Shown here: positions 1 to 8,588 of the stretch, piece after piece
Position numbering within the stretch: position 1 is the stretch's first letter
Layout: every line of letters starts with the position of its first letter
Source: Ichthyophonus hoferi
Taxonomy: Eukaryota > Opisthokonta > Ichthyosporea > Ichthyophonida > Ichthyophonidae
NCBI GenBank assembly: GCA_002751075.1
Contig: NAOQ01000133.1
Coordinates: forward strand, 55,945-67,077
Direction: 5' to 3'
DNA length: 11,133 nucleotides
The notes under the pieces: generated by a model
The model's input: only the letters and a program-made list of their open reading frames with translations
Told to the model about the DNA's origin: nothing
Databases searched by the model: none
Position numbers and translations under genes: made by a program

Positions 1-180
1 TATACCCTAATATACTAAAATATACCCTAATGTACTATAATATATCCTAATATACCCTAATATACTATAGCATACCCTAATGTACTATAATATACCCTAA
101 TATACCCTAATATACCCTAATGTACTATCATATACCCTAATGTACTATAATGTACTATAATATACTATAATATATTATAT
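1..180. repeat. 10-bp minisatellite with telomere-like CCCTAA cores
   Basis: About 18 consecutive units, each exactly 10 bp with no indels, fill the start of the window. Two main unit types alternate irregularly: TATACCCTAA and TGTACTATAA, with variants such as TATACTATAA and TATATCCTAA. The CCCTAA half equals one copy of the complement of the animal telomere hexamer TTAGGG, but the spacing is 10 bp and the TRTACTATAA units lack it, so this is not a canonical telomere. The array probably extends left of the window. Perfect phase with base-level variation suggests spread by unequal exchange or slippage. Confidence 0.93.
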
Positions 181-299
181 TGCACTATATCATATATGCC
201 AAGAATAAATATAAATACAAATAAAATTAGTAAGAGAGAGGGCTACTATAGCACCATACATAACCTTAAATAGTATGTTTGAGTATACAAAAAGTCCAG

Positions 300-950
300 C
301 ACATTAGCATATATATACTACATACAGACATACACATATATACATATTTTGTTTTTGTTGCAAGTATATACTGGTGAACAGAGGAGAAACACTTTTACAT
401 TAGCTATACTTTGTACTGTATATTTCAGTAGTATAGCAGAATATAACAAACCTTCATTATAATTCTCGTTGCTATAATAGAAGGATACAATAATCATACA
501 AATATACTATGAAAAGAATGTATATATACATACGTACACATATATACAAACATACACATAAATATACGCAAATACACATATATATACGCATATATATGCC
601 TATGCATATAGATAACACACACAACTATTATTATTAAAATACATACTATAATAAATATGCATATATATCTGCACCCATATATACACCTATACATACAGAC
701 ACGTATATACATACACATACACATACATGCACCTGCACGTAGCTAAACATACATGCATATATATAAGTATACACACACATACATATACACACATATACAC
801 CGAGATATAGATATACCCACATAAATATTACTATTATAAATACGATATTAAATATACCTACATACGCTCGTACATATATACATCTACACATAACTATACC
901 TAGATGTATATATATACCTATACATATACACAGACACAGACACATAGCTA
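300..950. repeat. Mixed TA/TACA microsatellite-rich tract
   Basis: The stretch is dominated by imperfect ATAC, ATACAC and AT dinucleotide runs, for example catacatacacatatat near 705-725 and 770-800. Minus-strand open frames here translate into Tyr/Ile/Cys/Val-rich low-complexity peptides, the expected by-product of TACA/TATA repeats read in reverse, and are not taken as genes. About 190-300 and 360-480 are less repetitive but show no convincing exon. If the exon proposed at 958-1014 is real, this tract would be part of its first intron. Confidence 0.8.
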
Positions 951-957
951 TACTTAC

Positions 958-1014
958 ATCCAGGTCAAACACTATAGGCTTCATCCTAAAGTTAGAGTCC
1001 ATACTATCTTCCAT
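958..1014 (-). CDS. Possible first coding exon, HAD-phosphatase motif I-like
   Basis: On the minus strand an ATG at 1014 opens 19 codons that end ...KPIVFDLD at 958, followed immediately by GTAAGT (957-952), a consensus splice donor in phase 0. The hydrophobic run ending in DLD resembles motif I (DxD) of haloacid-dehalogenase-fold phosphatases, in which the first Asp is the nucleophile; magnesium-dependent phosphatase 1 (MDP-1) has a very similar VFDLD stretch near its N-terminus. Past the donor the frame stays open only through microsatellite, which supports an intron there. I found no matching next exon down to base 1, so it would lie outside the window. The gene would be divergent from the DUF1764 gene. 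The call rests on a short motif plus a donor; chance is possible. Confidence 0.35.
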
Positions 1015-1046
1015 TATTATAGGTTATATAATATCTTATCAGATAC

Positions 1047-1082
1047 ATATATATATATAATATAATATAATATAATATATAA
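1047..1082. repeat. AT / ATAAT microsatellite
   Basis: A short (AT)n run passes into tandem TATAA/ATAAT units just upstream of the minus-strand exon candidate. It is a simple repeat with no coding content. Confidence 0.85.
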
Positions 1083-1429
1083 TAGGATAGAATATACCGA
1101 GTATAATACAATGAATATAATGGGTAGATCAGGTAGTTAGAACTACATCGCAATCGCAATGCTAACTAATAATCTCTGTGTCATCTAATAGTGTTTGCGA
1201 TTAACCAATGATTAAGTTTTATTGTTAACCATTCATTACCTATTAGTTTACCGATTAAGATATTATATGAAATATATTGGCCTGTGGTAATTAATAATTA
1301 ATAATTGTAGAGATATATTGGTATATAAATTTAAGTGCAAGTAGTTAAATAATAATTTTTTTGATCGGTAAGTAGTGTCGTAGAAACGACAACATATGGG
1401 GCAAACATACCCCGTCTTTATTTTAAGCC

Positions 1430-1443
1430 GTTACCATGGCAAT
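1430..1443. promoter_or_regulatory. RFX X-box-like palindrome
   Basis: GTTACCATGGCAAT matches the palindromic X-box bound by RFX-family factors (GTNRCC, 0-3 spacer bases, RGYAAC) at all positions but the last, with a 2-base spacer. RFX factors control ciliary genes in animals. The site lies about 415 bp from the minus-strand ATG candidate and 580 bp from the DUF1764 ATG, so it could serve either gene. One site without conservation data is only suggestive. Confidence 0.4.
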
Positions 1444-1497
1444 GACGCATGCCAGATGAAGAGGCTATAGCGTAAAAAAAACTAGATGCCCCTTCTC

Positions 1498-1512
1498 AAC
1501 CACACAGTGGTT
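1498..1512. repeat. Short perfect inverted repeat
   Basis: AACCAC and GTGGTT form a 6-bp stem around ACA. The left arm with the next base reads AACCACA, the complement of the Runt-domain motif TGTGGTT. It lies in the putative divergent promoter; any function is speculative. Confidence 0.3.
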
Positions 1513-2026
1513 AATTTATACTGTTCTAGACACATGTGAGGCGGTGAGACTTAATTCGGATCAAACCCTACCTGATATAACATGGTCTACAGGAATTAAT
1601 CTCAATCTGAATCATTACGATGTAGGTGTGATAAATAATCTCTACGATTTGATTAGTAGTAGATTCTAATAAATAGAATATATACTCTATGCTAGTACAA
1701 ATAAATAAGGAATCATTGTAAAGTATTATATATATTCCAACAAAACGTAAATATGGCCATTTATTTTTAATTATATATAATTGATAGGTCATTGGTGAGT
1801 ATATTTTAAAACATATGCGCTATGTCGATATATAAGTATTTCTTGACCAAACCAATATCTAGATCGATATTTAGATTACTTTTTAGCCAATAATCACTGT
1901 AAGTCGGTGATCGCCTCGGAGCGCACATGTATACTATTTGAAGTGGCTTACAAAGCAATCTACTTATAACAAGAATGAATAATATATTAAAAATAACAAA
2001 AATAAGTAAAGCTAAGGGAGAATAGA

Positions 2027-2689
2027 ATGATTAAACAAGTTAAAAAGAAAACCGTGGCTATGGAATTAGGCTCTCAAGTTAAACAAAAAAAAGATATAAA
2101 ACCAGTTGCAGTTAGTTCAGGAGTAAAGCGCTTTGCATCACTGAAAGAAAAAGAACAGAATGTCGCCAAGGGTAATAATAAAGTAGTTAAAGTAGTCAAG
2201 AAAGTTAAGATTACTTCAGTTACAAATACACCATCACAGTCAAGAGTACAAGGTGTAGTAATCTCAGCAGGTTCAAATAAAGAGAATAGTGTTGCAGTTG
2301 GAGCGACAGAAAATGTAGATAAGAAAAATAAAAAGAAGCAAAATAAAAAAACTGGTGGGGCCCAGACAACAGATACTCCCGTAGCTAGACCAGTTGAAGA
2401 AGCAAACAAGGATGAGGAGGAAGAAGAGGAAGAGGAAGATATTGATGATATTTTTGCCGATGCAGCGTCGAAGATCGCAGCTAAGATAGCAGCAGCAAAG
2501 AAGGAGAAGCCTAAGGCAAAGCCCTGTATCCCTCCCCCTGACGACAGCGATTTTTTTGACAGTAGAGGGTTAAATACACAAAGACGCGCGAAGGTTGATG
2601 GCCTGTTTGTCTATAATCATGACGAACTGCAGCTTGGAAAGGGAGGAGATACAGATCTATGTCCCTTTGACTGTCAATGCTGCCACTAG
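2027..2689 (+). CDS. DUF1764-family protein, intact and intronless
   Basis: This 220-codon frame is open without a break. Its C-terminus carries the features I recognise in the eukaryotic DUF1764 family: an acidic IDDIF segment (about 139-143), FFDSRG (176-181), RR...DGL.VY...EL (186-201) and the terminal GGDTDLCPFDCQCCH (206-220), with Cys212, 216, 218 and 219 plus His220, which could bind a metal. Residues 1-125 are Lys/Val/Thr-rich, basic and probably disordered; there is a Glu run at 130-137 and an Ala/Lys-rich probable helix at 145-162. No signal peptide or membrane segment is visible. The biochemical function of the family is unknown to me; the basic and acidic blocks would suit a nuclear or nucleolar protein, which is inference. 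The first ATG at 2027 is chosen because it gives the longest frame; Met11 is an alternative. The N-terminal half is longer than in compact family members. Confidence 0.88.
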   Translation: MIKQVKKKTVAMELGSQVKQKKDIKPVAVSSGVKRFASLKEKEQNVAKGNNKVVKVVKKVKITSVTNTPSQSRVQGVVISAGSNKENSVAVGATENVDKKNKKKQNKKTGGAQTTDTPVARPVEEANKDEEEEEEEEDIDDIFADAASKIAAKIAAAKKEKPKAKPCIPPPDDSDFFDSRGLNTQRRAKVDGLFVYNHDELQLGKGGDTDLCPFDCQCCH

Positions 2690-2796
2690 ACATAATGGCT
2701 TGGTTGTAGGCATAGTTATGAGGTACTTAGCACCTTGATAGTTAGCAACTCAATTCAATTCTCATCTTTTTTGAAAAATAATGCTGCATAATTTTA

Positions 2797-2802
2797 AATA
2801 AA
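2797..2802 (+). terminator. AATAAA polyadenylation signal of the DUF1764 gene
   Basis: A canonical AATAAA lies 108 bp past the DUF1764 stop codon and is followed by a T-rich stretch, a normal distance and setting for a 3' end. The cleavage site is not determined. Confidence 0.55.
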
Positions 2803-2814
2803 TATCTATTTCTA

Positions 2815-3239
2815 TTGTAATACATTCTGTATGTAGTTGATTATACCAGGTTTTACATGTTTCAGAACTGGAAACACAACTAAAAAATATATCATTTGAA
2901 CTGCTAGGTAACATACTACTTTAAGATCTCGAAGCAGCAAAAACGTTTTATTTTTACAATTATTTTCTGTTTTAAAGGTAAGCTGGGTTTCCGATTTTTC
3001 CAGCAAAACTATTTTTGATTTTATATTATACACGGTTTACGATTTATGTATATGTATGTACATACATGTGTTTTTATGCGCCAATGATAATGTGATTTTA
3101 AAAATAGATATGTATGTTCATGTATAATATATACATGCACTGGGATATAGGCACCATAAATAGTAATATCTCAATGTATACTTGTATGTATAAAGGAAGA
3201 ACCTTCGGACTCTTGATTATCTATTTCTTGTTAAATCTA
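2815..3239. other. Non-coding AT-rich stretch
   Basis: I see no supported gene. The minus-strand frame at 2812-3033 is short and shows no recognisable motif. A small TATG/TACA microsatellite lies at about 3045-3070 and another near 3105-3135. Confidence 0.5.
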
Positions 3240-3510
3240 AGTAGAGACAGGCTTGGTCCCTGTGACCTGTATCCTTTTTGAATTTAGGGGGTGTTTAACG
3301 CTTCCCTTTGCGTACACGGGGTACAGATAGGCTAAACCATATTTTTATTATTAAGACAAGTCAGCAGAAGTTGAGGACTAGGCCCATAAGGTTGATAAGA
3401 CTAGGAGAACACAGTTGGTTGGGTGGCCAGTCGTTGCCTGATGGCCCAAAGAGATCTCCAAGCGATCTAGTGGAGGATCTGTTGTCAAAGAATGAATAGA
3501 GATGGTCACG
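3240..3510 (+). other. Less AT-rich patch with a 63-codon frame, unassigned
   Basis: This roughly 270-bp patch is clearly richer in G and C than its surroundings. From 3308 (a TTG, not an ATG) to 3499 one plus-strand frame is open and reads into a hydrophilic, Arg/Leu-rich peptide including WLGGQSLPDGPKRSPSDLV. There is no ATG start. The peptide has a natural composition, so this may be the tail of a decayed transposable element or an exon, but I recognise no family on either strand. The base-composition contrast is the firmest observation. Confidence 0.25.
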
Positions 3511-3894
3511 ATGCCATTCTTTATAGATGGCGTTTGTGCTATTTTATTTTTCAGACTACATATGCAATACTAACTGCTAATAATGCTAAATAATTATAGT
3601 CATACTATATAAAGAAATACCCAAATTAAATAAATATTCCTTTTCTAATATTTCTCAAAGAAGTAAAAAGATTCTCCGAAGCCTTCTTTTATTTCGCTGT
3701 TATTTCTATATTATTACTCTGTAATTCTACTGTTGTTTCTGTTAGTGTTAGAATTTTATCCTTACTCTATGTTGAGTCTTTTATGGAGAGTAATTTTAGA
3801 CAATTAAACATTTCAGACATATACTTATATATATCTACATATATGTATATATGTTATAATTATAAATATTAACAATTGCGTACTAATCGCTAAT
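3511..3894. other. Non-coding AT-rich stretch, possible old repeat
   Basis: No coding frame is supported. A TGTTAGAATTTTATCC segment at about 3745 has the TG start common to LTRs, but no second copy exists in the window to confirm an LTR. A TA/CATATATG simple repeat lies at about 3823-3855. Confidence 0.4.
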
Positions 3895-3967
3895 TCATTA
3901 CAATCACGAGATCCACAAGATCTAGACTAATGACCAAAGAGACTATACCACTATGCCAATAAAACAA
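3895..3967 (-). repeat. tRNA-like segment: decayed tRNA or tRNA-derived SINE head
   Basis: On the minus strand TGGCATAGTGG (3958-3948) fits the RNA polymerase III A box, and 33 bases later GGATCTCGTGA (3914-3904) is a weak B-box match. The 33-base spacing equals that of a real tRNA. A D-stem-like GGC...GTC and a GTC trinucleotide in the anticodon region suggest an Asp-type ancestor, but the acceptor and anticodon stems do not pair well, so it is not a working tRNA. It may be the head of a SINE running toward lower coordinates. Confidence 0.4.
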
Positions 3968-4439
3968 AATACGGAAACAGCTTTCTGGAGGCAGAACTAC
4001 TGAATTTCTGTAGATTTCTCCTAGGTAGACAAGCAATACAATATTATATACTACCATATATTATTACCGCATGCATATAGACCATCTTAGGGTATAATTG
4101 GTTTATTATACTAGTGCACCTCAGTGTTAGAAGCAAGTATCATATAACACATCAACACATAGCACCTGATTAACAATGTTCAAACTCAGGCCACAGCCAA
4201 TAAGGTTTGACTATTATTGCTTGTTTAGTAGATTGTAGTTAACCGAACACAACACAATGCTGAACTAGAATTTCTGGTAAGTATAAAAGATGCCGGTGTC
4301 ATTAGCACTTATTAAGAGTTTAATTGTGACACAAATGATTACATTCAAAGAAACAGTCTGGTCTTCTGCAAAGTATTTCAGCTAATACTAAATAAATGAG
4401 CTTTCAGGGAACCTATTAAAAGACTCTAATACTATTCAC
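3968..4439. other. Unassigned stretch before the copia fossil
   Basis: No gene is seen. By position this could contain the 5' LTR and leader of the copia-like element that becomes recognisable from about 4440. TGTTAGAAGCAAG at about 4124 is one possible LTR start, but without a second LTR copy or a clear primer-binding site the boundary cannot be set. Confidence 0.3.
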
Positions 4440-6731
4440 CTAAGCCTATTGAAACCTTAGAAGCCTTTAATCTACAGATAAGTATCACTTTTGGTACTTT
4501 ACACCCCCAGCATTCACATTTTGATGCCATCTCTAAATTAACCAATCTGACTGTCACATCTTTATCAATTGATACTGATCACAACAAGAAGCTACGTTAT
4601 TCTCTCAACAGCCAAGAATCACTTGACTTATAATATCTCAAGACACACCCTAGCCTTGAGGGAGAAGCTGATGATTTTAAAAGGGTGCCATTATCTATAG
4701 ACATCAATAGAAGTACATTAAATATTAATCAGATCTGCAATAGGGTTATTGAGTCTTCAACATACCTTCCACATCATTAATCTTCTATCAACCTTACTAG
4801 ATGGCACCTTCATCTTCATAGGCAGGACCATTTCTCCGCTACCACATCTTAACATGCCAGTCTCCCACAGAACTATAAGCATGCTTCTACACTACCAGTA
4901 ACTAAGCCAACTCTCTCATCCACAGCAGTTCCGACACAACTGAGAGCCCCAAACATGCTGGCTAATATGAAAGAACTTCTTGCACGTTTCATAGATATTT
5001 CCAATATCAACATGGCCTAACAGAGTCATAACATAAGCATGATGATAGCTTCACCTAGTGAACTTACCATACAATTCAATTAGATAATCCCAACCAATAG
5101 ATCTCTCTTATAACTAAACGCCTTCTACCAGGACATGCAAATCATCAAACCCATCCCCATCCTCTACCAATGAGGATATCACGCTTCAACACAATTCTGT
5201 ACAACAGCATCACTACCCCTCTACTGAATCAACTAAAATCACCCTTGAAGCATTTGTTCCTAAACACCAAGCATGTCTCCTATTCTGAATGTTTGTCCAA
5301 ACTTAACTACAAAGACTGGATCAAGGAGGTTTACAGGATCTGCCTAACTGACAATTGTGAGCAATGTCTCAAAGATTCACCAACACCAGAGGTAATTGAC
5401 CACATTTACAAGACTGGTTTAATCCCATATGATGAAAGACTTTGCAGGGCATAACTTCATCAATTAATCAGTAGGGATGAGAGCTTCAATGCTGGTACTA
5501 ATGACATGGGTAGACCTGAATGGGCTTACCAAAAGTGTTCACTGTTCAGTCAATGATGCAAGACAGCACATGATTGAAAGATTAGATGGACACACAAAAT
5601 AATCAATAAACTCGACATATGTCCTTATGAGACCACAACTGAACTCTTGAACGGATTCTACTCCACGATAGTGAAGCTACATGTCTCATACTATTAACTT
5701 ATGAGCCCACACACGTATCTCATGCCTATTATATTTTATCTACACAGCTAGACTAGCCCTCCGACCAATTATAGATTGTCTAAATCACAACAACATATGC
5801 CTACCTATTTAGATTGCTCTCCATACCATGATGGTCTACAGTGATATATACTTGTCCAGCTTAACAGTATTACATACTGCTGTCATAAGTCCTTCAGTTG
5901 CAGCTTTTTGGTGCCCTAGATGCCAAAGGTCTTGCTCCTCATGTTGGTTCTACACCAACTTTCCAGTTAAGAACACAACTGCTAATTGCAGCCTCAACAA
6001 GGGTAGTCCAAAATATGGGAAAAATATCTCGACATGAAAAACAGGCTCAACTCCTCCCACAATTAACAACGCAGCATGTTTCACTTGACAGGAAGGCCTA
6101 CTGACTACTGCCACTCTAACAATTCATAATCTCTATTTGTTCTCACACAGGACCAGCCAGATTCATATGGTAGCAATCTGGCAGAAGAAACTTTGGTGAC
6201 ACACTATCAACTATAGCAACTTCAAACAACTAGTCACCAGGGACACTTCTTCAACAACCACCAAATTGAATGACTTCCCAATTAAAAGTTTCCTTGTTGA
6301 CAACAGTTGTTCTAGACACATTTTCGTTAAGCATGATGCATTTCCTTCCTGCATTCCATTAAGCCTGGCGTTTATATTCACTAATGGAATTGTTCTCTGT
6401 GCCACACACAATGGAACAGTTATCCCAGTCATTCTTAGCTCTAAGATTGATGTAAAATACCATTACCTTGCACTACATAATGTTCCATTTCTCCATACAT
6501 CATCTACAACTTGCTCTTGATTACCACCTTCAGAGGACAACATTGCTCTGTAAAATTTACTGACCAACCAGTCACCATTACCAATAGCGACTCTCTTCTA
6601 CTAAGGGACTTCCACTTGAAGACCAATATATTCCTCCCTCAAGCACAATTACTACTACGAAAATTGGACTACATCACCTCTGATTTCCTGGGTTGGCACT
6701 CTTATCTTATACCAATTTATAGCAGTTTGTG
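4440..6731 (+). mobile_element. Ty1/copia fossil, gag to protease part, broken
   Basis: This is the 5' internal part of a decayed Ty1/copia-superfamily LTR retrotransposon. Gag-like coding remnants occupy about 4440-5700. A protease-like segment lies at about 6266-6520, where KSFLVDNSCSRHIF resembles the copia protease active-site context (a D-S/T-G/A-type triad followed by SxH), and HNVPFLHT resembles the LxNVLYVP block. It is less AT-rich than its flanks. The element is old and broken, with many interruptions across its length, and cannot be active. The 5' LTR is not delimited. At about 6731 it stops abruptly against an unrelated block and resumes at about 7620. Confidence 0.72.
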
Positions 6732-6776
6732 GTAGTACTAGTGACTTTTCCACAGGCTTCGGGGTCTCCAATTGTG
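6732..6776 (-). repeat. 45-bp repeat, copy 1
   Basis: This segment matches 9857-9901 in the same orientation at 37 of 45 positions by my count. The conserved core reads ccacaggcttcg on the plus strand, coding EACG on the minus strand. It lies exactly at the left edge of the block that interrupts the copia fossil. Confidence 0.75.
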
Positions 6777-7120
6777 TCTTCGATAGTAGTTATCTTTAAA
6801 TGATTAGTGTTAATGATAGCTGCTTGATCGAATCTGTCTTGGATAGCTAGCTGTTGACCTAGAGGCTCATAACCTAATTCTCTAGGCAATTGATTGTCGT
6901 AACTATTTTGATGTTCTAATACAGAAGGAATAAATGCTTTAAAACATTTTGGTCCAAACGTGGTAATGACACAATGAGATCGATCATTTAGCGAAGCAAT
7001 GCTATGTATGTACATACTATTGTCGCCATCTAAATTTAGTAAGCAATCTTTTGATTTATGAAGAAGTGAGCGACTCGCAGACTGTGTATCGTTTACGAGT
7101 GCCAGTGGTAAATTAGACAT
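6732..7120 (-). CDS. Unidentified minus-strand reading frame inside the copia fossil
   Basis: An ATG at 7120 opens a frame of about 130 codons that runs to the junction with copia sequence at about 6731; the few residues beyond come from antisense copia DNA. The N-terminus reads MSNLPLALVND and the body includes HCVITTFGPKCFKAFIPSV and, near its end, DPEACGKVTSTT. The composition is that of a normal protein, with no signal peptide or membrane segment. I do not recognise the family. The last part matches the 9799-9924 frame (DLEACGQITGTT), so it belongs to a repeated family, and its upstream region carries repeated hairpins (7158-7288). It may be a piece of a multi-gene mobile or virus-derived element, or a captured host gene; this cannot be decided here. 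Confidence 0.42.
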
Positions 7121-7157
7121 TACAATAGCAATGTATATGAAATTCAAAATATTCTAG

Positions 7158-7206
7158 TGTACGAATAAGAGAGCGTCGTATTTGCCGTAACCGCTTATGT
7201 GTGAGC
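7158..7206. repeat. Direct repeat with hairpin arms, copy A
   Basis: This 49-bp segment is about 80% identical to 7236-7286, 78 bp away. Both begin TGTACG, share TCGTATTT and CCGC, and end TGAGC. Its internal inverted repeats are weaker than those of copy B. It lies just upstream of the minus-strand frame starting at 7120, in promoter position. Confidence 0.65.
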
Positions 7207-7235
7207 AAAACCAATGAAATTTAAAGATTTTTGTA

Positions 7236-7288
7236 TGTACGGATACGAGAACATCGTATTTTATTCGTGACCGCATATGTATGAGCGG
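7236..7288. repeat. Direct repeat with hairpin arms, copy B
   Basis: This is the second copy of the 7158-7206 repeat. It contains two perfect short inverted repeats: ATACGA-GAACA-TCGTAT at 7243-7259 and CCGC...GCGG at 7271-7288. Repeated palindromes upstream of a gene may bind a regulator or replication protein; this is inference. Confidence 0.65.
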
Positions 7289-7620
7289 AAGTCCCTTTAT
7301 TGTTTAGTTTTGTTTTCTTTCATACCTCGTCTGTGACTAGTGCTAGTAATTCTAGCCAACACCAAGACGCCAAGTTCATTCGCTAAAACAAAGCCAATTA
7401 TAAATATTCATATTAGCCCAAAGGGACCCACTAGAATTGTCTAATCTTGCTACGATACTTAAATACTATTGGCGTATGACACCTTATTTGGATTGATGTA
7501 ATTGTGTTCATTTGATGTATATTATGAAAAGAGTTGGTCTACTTATTATTCGGGCCGAGATCAAACCTACTTATTCACCAGTGGTTAGTGATCTTGTAAC
7601 ACAAATGAATATGATGATCT
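7289..7620. other. Non-coding remainder of the block interrupting copia
   Basis: No coding frame is supported. The right boundary with the copia fossil lies at about 7610-7630. I could not find a convincing target-site duplication pairing the two edges of the block. Confidence 0.4.
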
Positions 7621-8588
7621 GGACCTTATTACTTGCCAGCCACCAATTCAATTACAAGACTTGCACAAACCATATTTACATACCATGATCACTACGTTAA
7701 CTCAATAAGATACTTCCCTACCTCAATCTTGTTGCTCAGCACGCAAGTCTCCAATTGCATGGCATGCAATGTATACAAATTCAAGGTACTCTGGCATTCA
7801 TGCGTCATGCATTGCTCACTGAAGCACTTACATAATGTTTTTGGTTTCTACAACATTGTTCTTGTCAAGCACATTACCAATTGTAATATGTGTGCAGCCA
7901 ACAAAACTGGTGTGTGCCCTTTTTCATCTTGACACTTAAGACTATGTACAGTAACGCTGTAAGATCCCTCCCAGTCTCATTTAGAGGTTTCTGCTGGTTC
8001 GTCTTTTTCACTGGTGACTACATCCACTTCATCACTGTATGTTGCATGTGCCATAAGGCTGACATACTTCACCTCTTCCATGACTATATAAAAAACTGGA
8101 CATGCCAAGCATGTACCACTATGAATATCTATGATCTACATCAATCAGGGTACTGAATACACATAATCAGACTGTCTGTGCCAGCTCCAAGTATGGGGTG
8201 TCACACATAGGATGAAAAATCATCACTATGGCCCAGACAGCCATAAATGCAGCTGCATTCCCTCATAGGTTTTAGGACTTTTCCGTCCGTGCTGCCACAT
8301 TCATCCACAACATCATGCCTACTACAGTTTTTAAAACCAGTTAAGCTTCATACTTACTTTGGCACAGGCTCCAGTATACAATCTGTGTACTTTCAAGTGT
8401 TAACTTTGTTATAACACAACTCCAGCAATTCATTTTTCAAATTTTGCCGTTTACAGCTGCAAAGCCTGCTTGCCTGGTTATGCTGACATTATGAACAGCT
8501 GGATTATCCTTGATTGAAAGCTCGGCAAAGCATCCATCAAATGTAATCACATTTTTTTGTGGATGTATTCCTGTTTGTCAGAATACAA
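7621..8588 (+). mobile_element. Ty1/copia fossil, pre-integrase and integrase part, broken
   Basis: This continues the copia-like element in the same strand and order. At about 7775-7920 the GAG-pre-integrase zinc-finger region is clear: LWHSCVMHCSLKHLH followed by TNCNMCAANKTGVCPF, matching the HHCC-type LWHxRLGHxS...CxxC pattern of copia polyproteins. At about 7960-8090 the integrase catalytic core appears (PVSFRGFCWFVFFTGDY, then ITV...HKAD...FHDYIKN), and later integrase-like segments reach about 8580. The reverse transcriptase/RNase H half and the 3' LTR are absent: the element ends abruptly at about 8588 against unrelated minus-strand coding sequence. It is broken many times and old. 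Confidence 0.8.

Larger units (their letters stand above)
1015..2026. promoter_or_regulatory. Putative divergent intergenic promoter region
   Basis: About 1 kb separates the minus-strand exon candidate (ATG at 1014) from the DUF1764 start codon at 2027. No coding exon is evident. It holds simple repeats at its left edge, an X-box-like palindrome at 1430-1443, two short perfect inverted repeats (GTCGT/ACGAC at 1377-1390, AACCAC/GTGGTT at 1498-1512) and CCAAT motifs, the closest to the DUF1764 gene at 1887-1891. No clear TATA box lies at a fixed distance from either start. Its promoter role is inferred from position; the start sites are unknown. Confidence 0.4.

Noticed and set aside
494-957. 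Minus-strand open frames rich in Tyr, Ile, Val and Cys
   Set aside because: They are translations of TACA/TATA microsatellites; only the first 19 codons of the frame starting at 1014 come from complex sequence.
1568-1792. 74-codon minus-strand frame
   Set aside because: It has AT-rich Ile/Tyr-heavy composition, no motif and no homologous feature; it is likely random.
2074-2409. 111-codon minus-strand frame opposite the DUF1764 gene
   Set aside because: It is the antisense shadow of a well-supported gene; its Phe/Leu/Thr-rich content mirrors the Lys/Glu/Val codons of the sense strand.
2866-2907. Possible 42-bp plus-strand micro-exon (ELETQLKNISFELL) between TTTCAG and GTAACA
   Set aside because: The splice-like edges and multiple-of-three length are attractive, but there are no neighbouring exons to join and such AG/GT pairs are common by chance.
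3030-3140. TATG/TACA palindromic runs as a possible regulatory element
   Set aside because: They are short microsatellite stretches with no distinctive motif.
3745-4440. 5' LTR of the copia fossil
   Set aside because: TG-starting segments near 3745 and 4124 look possible, but no second LTR copy exists in the window and no primer-binding site is convincing, so no boundary is reported.
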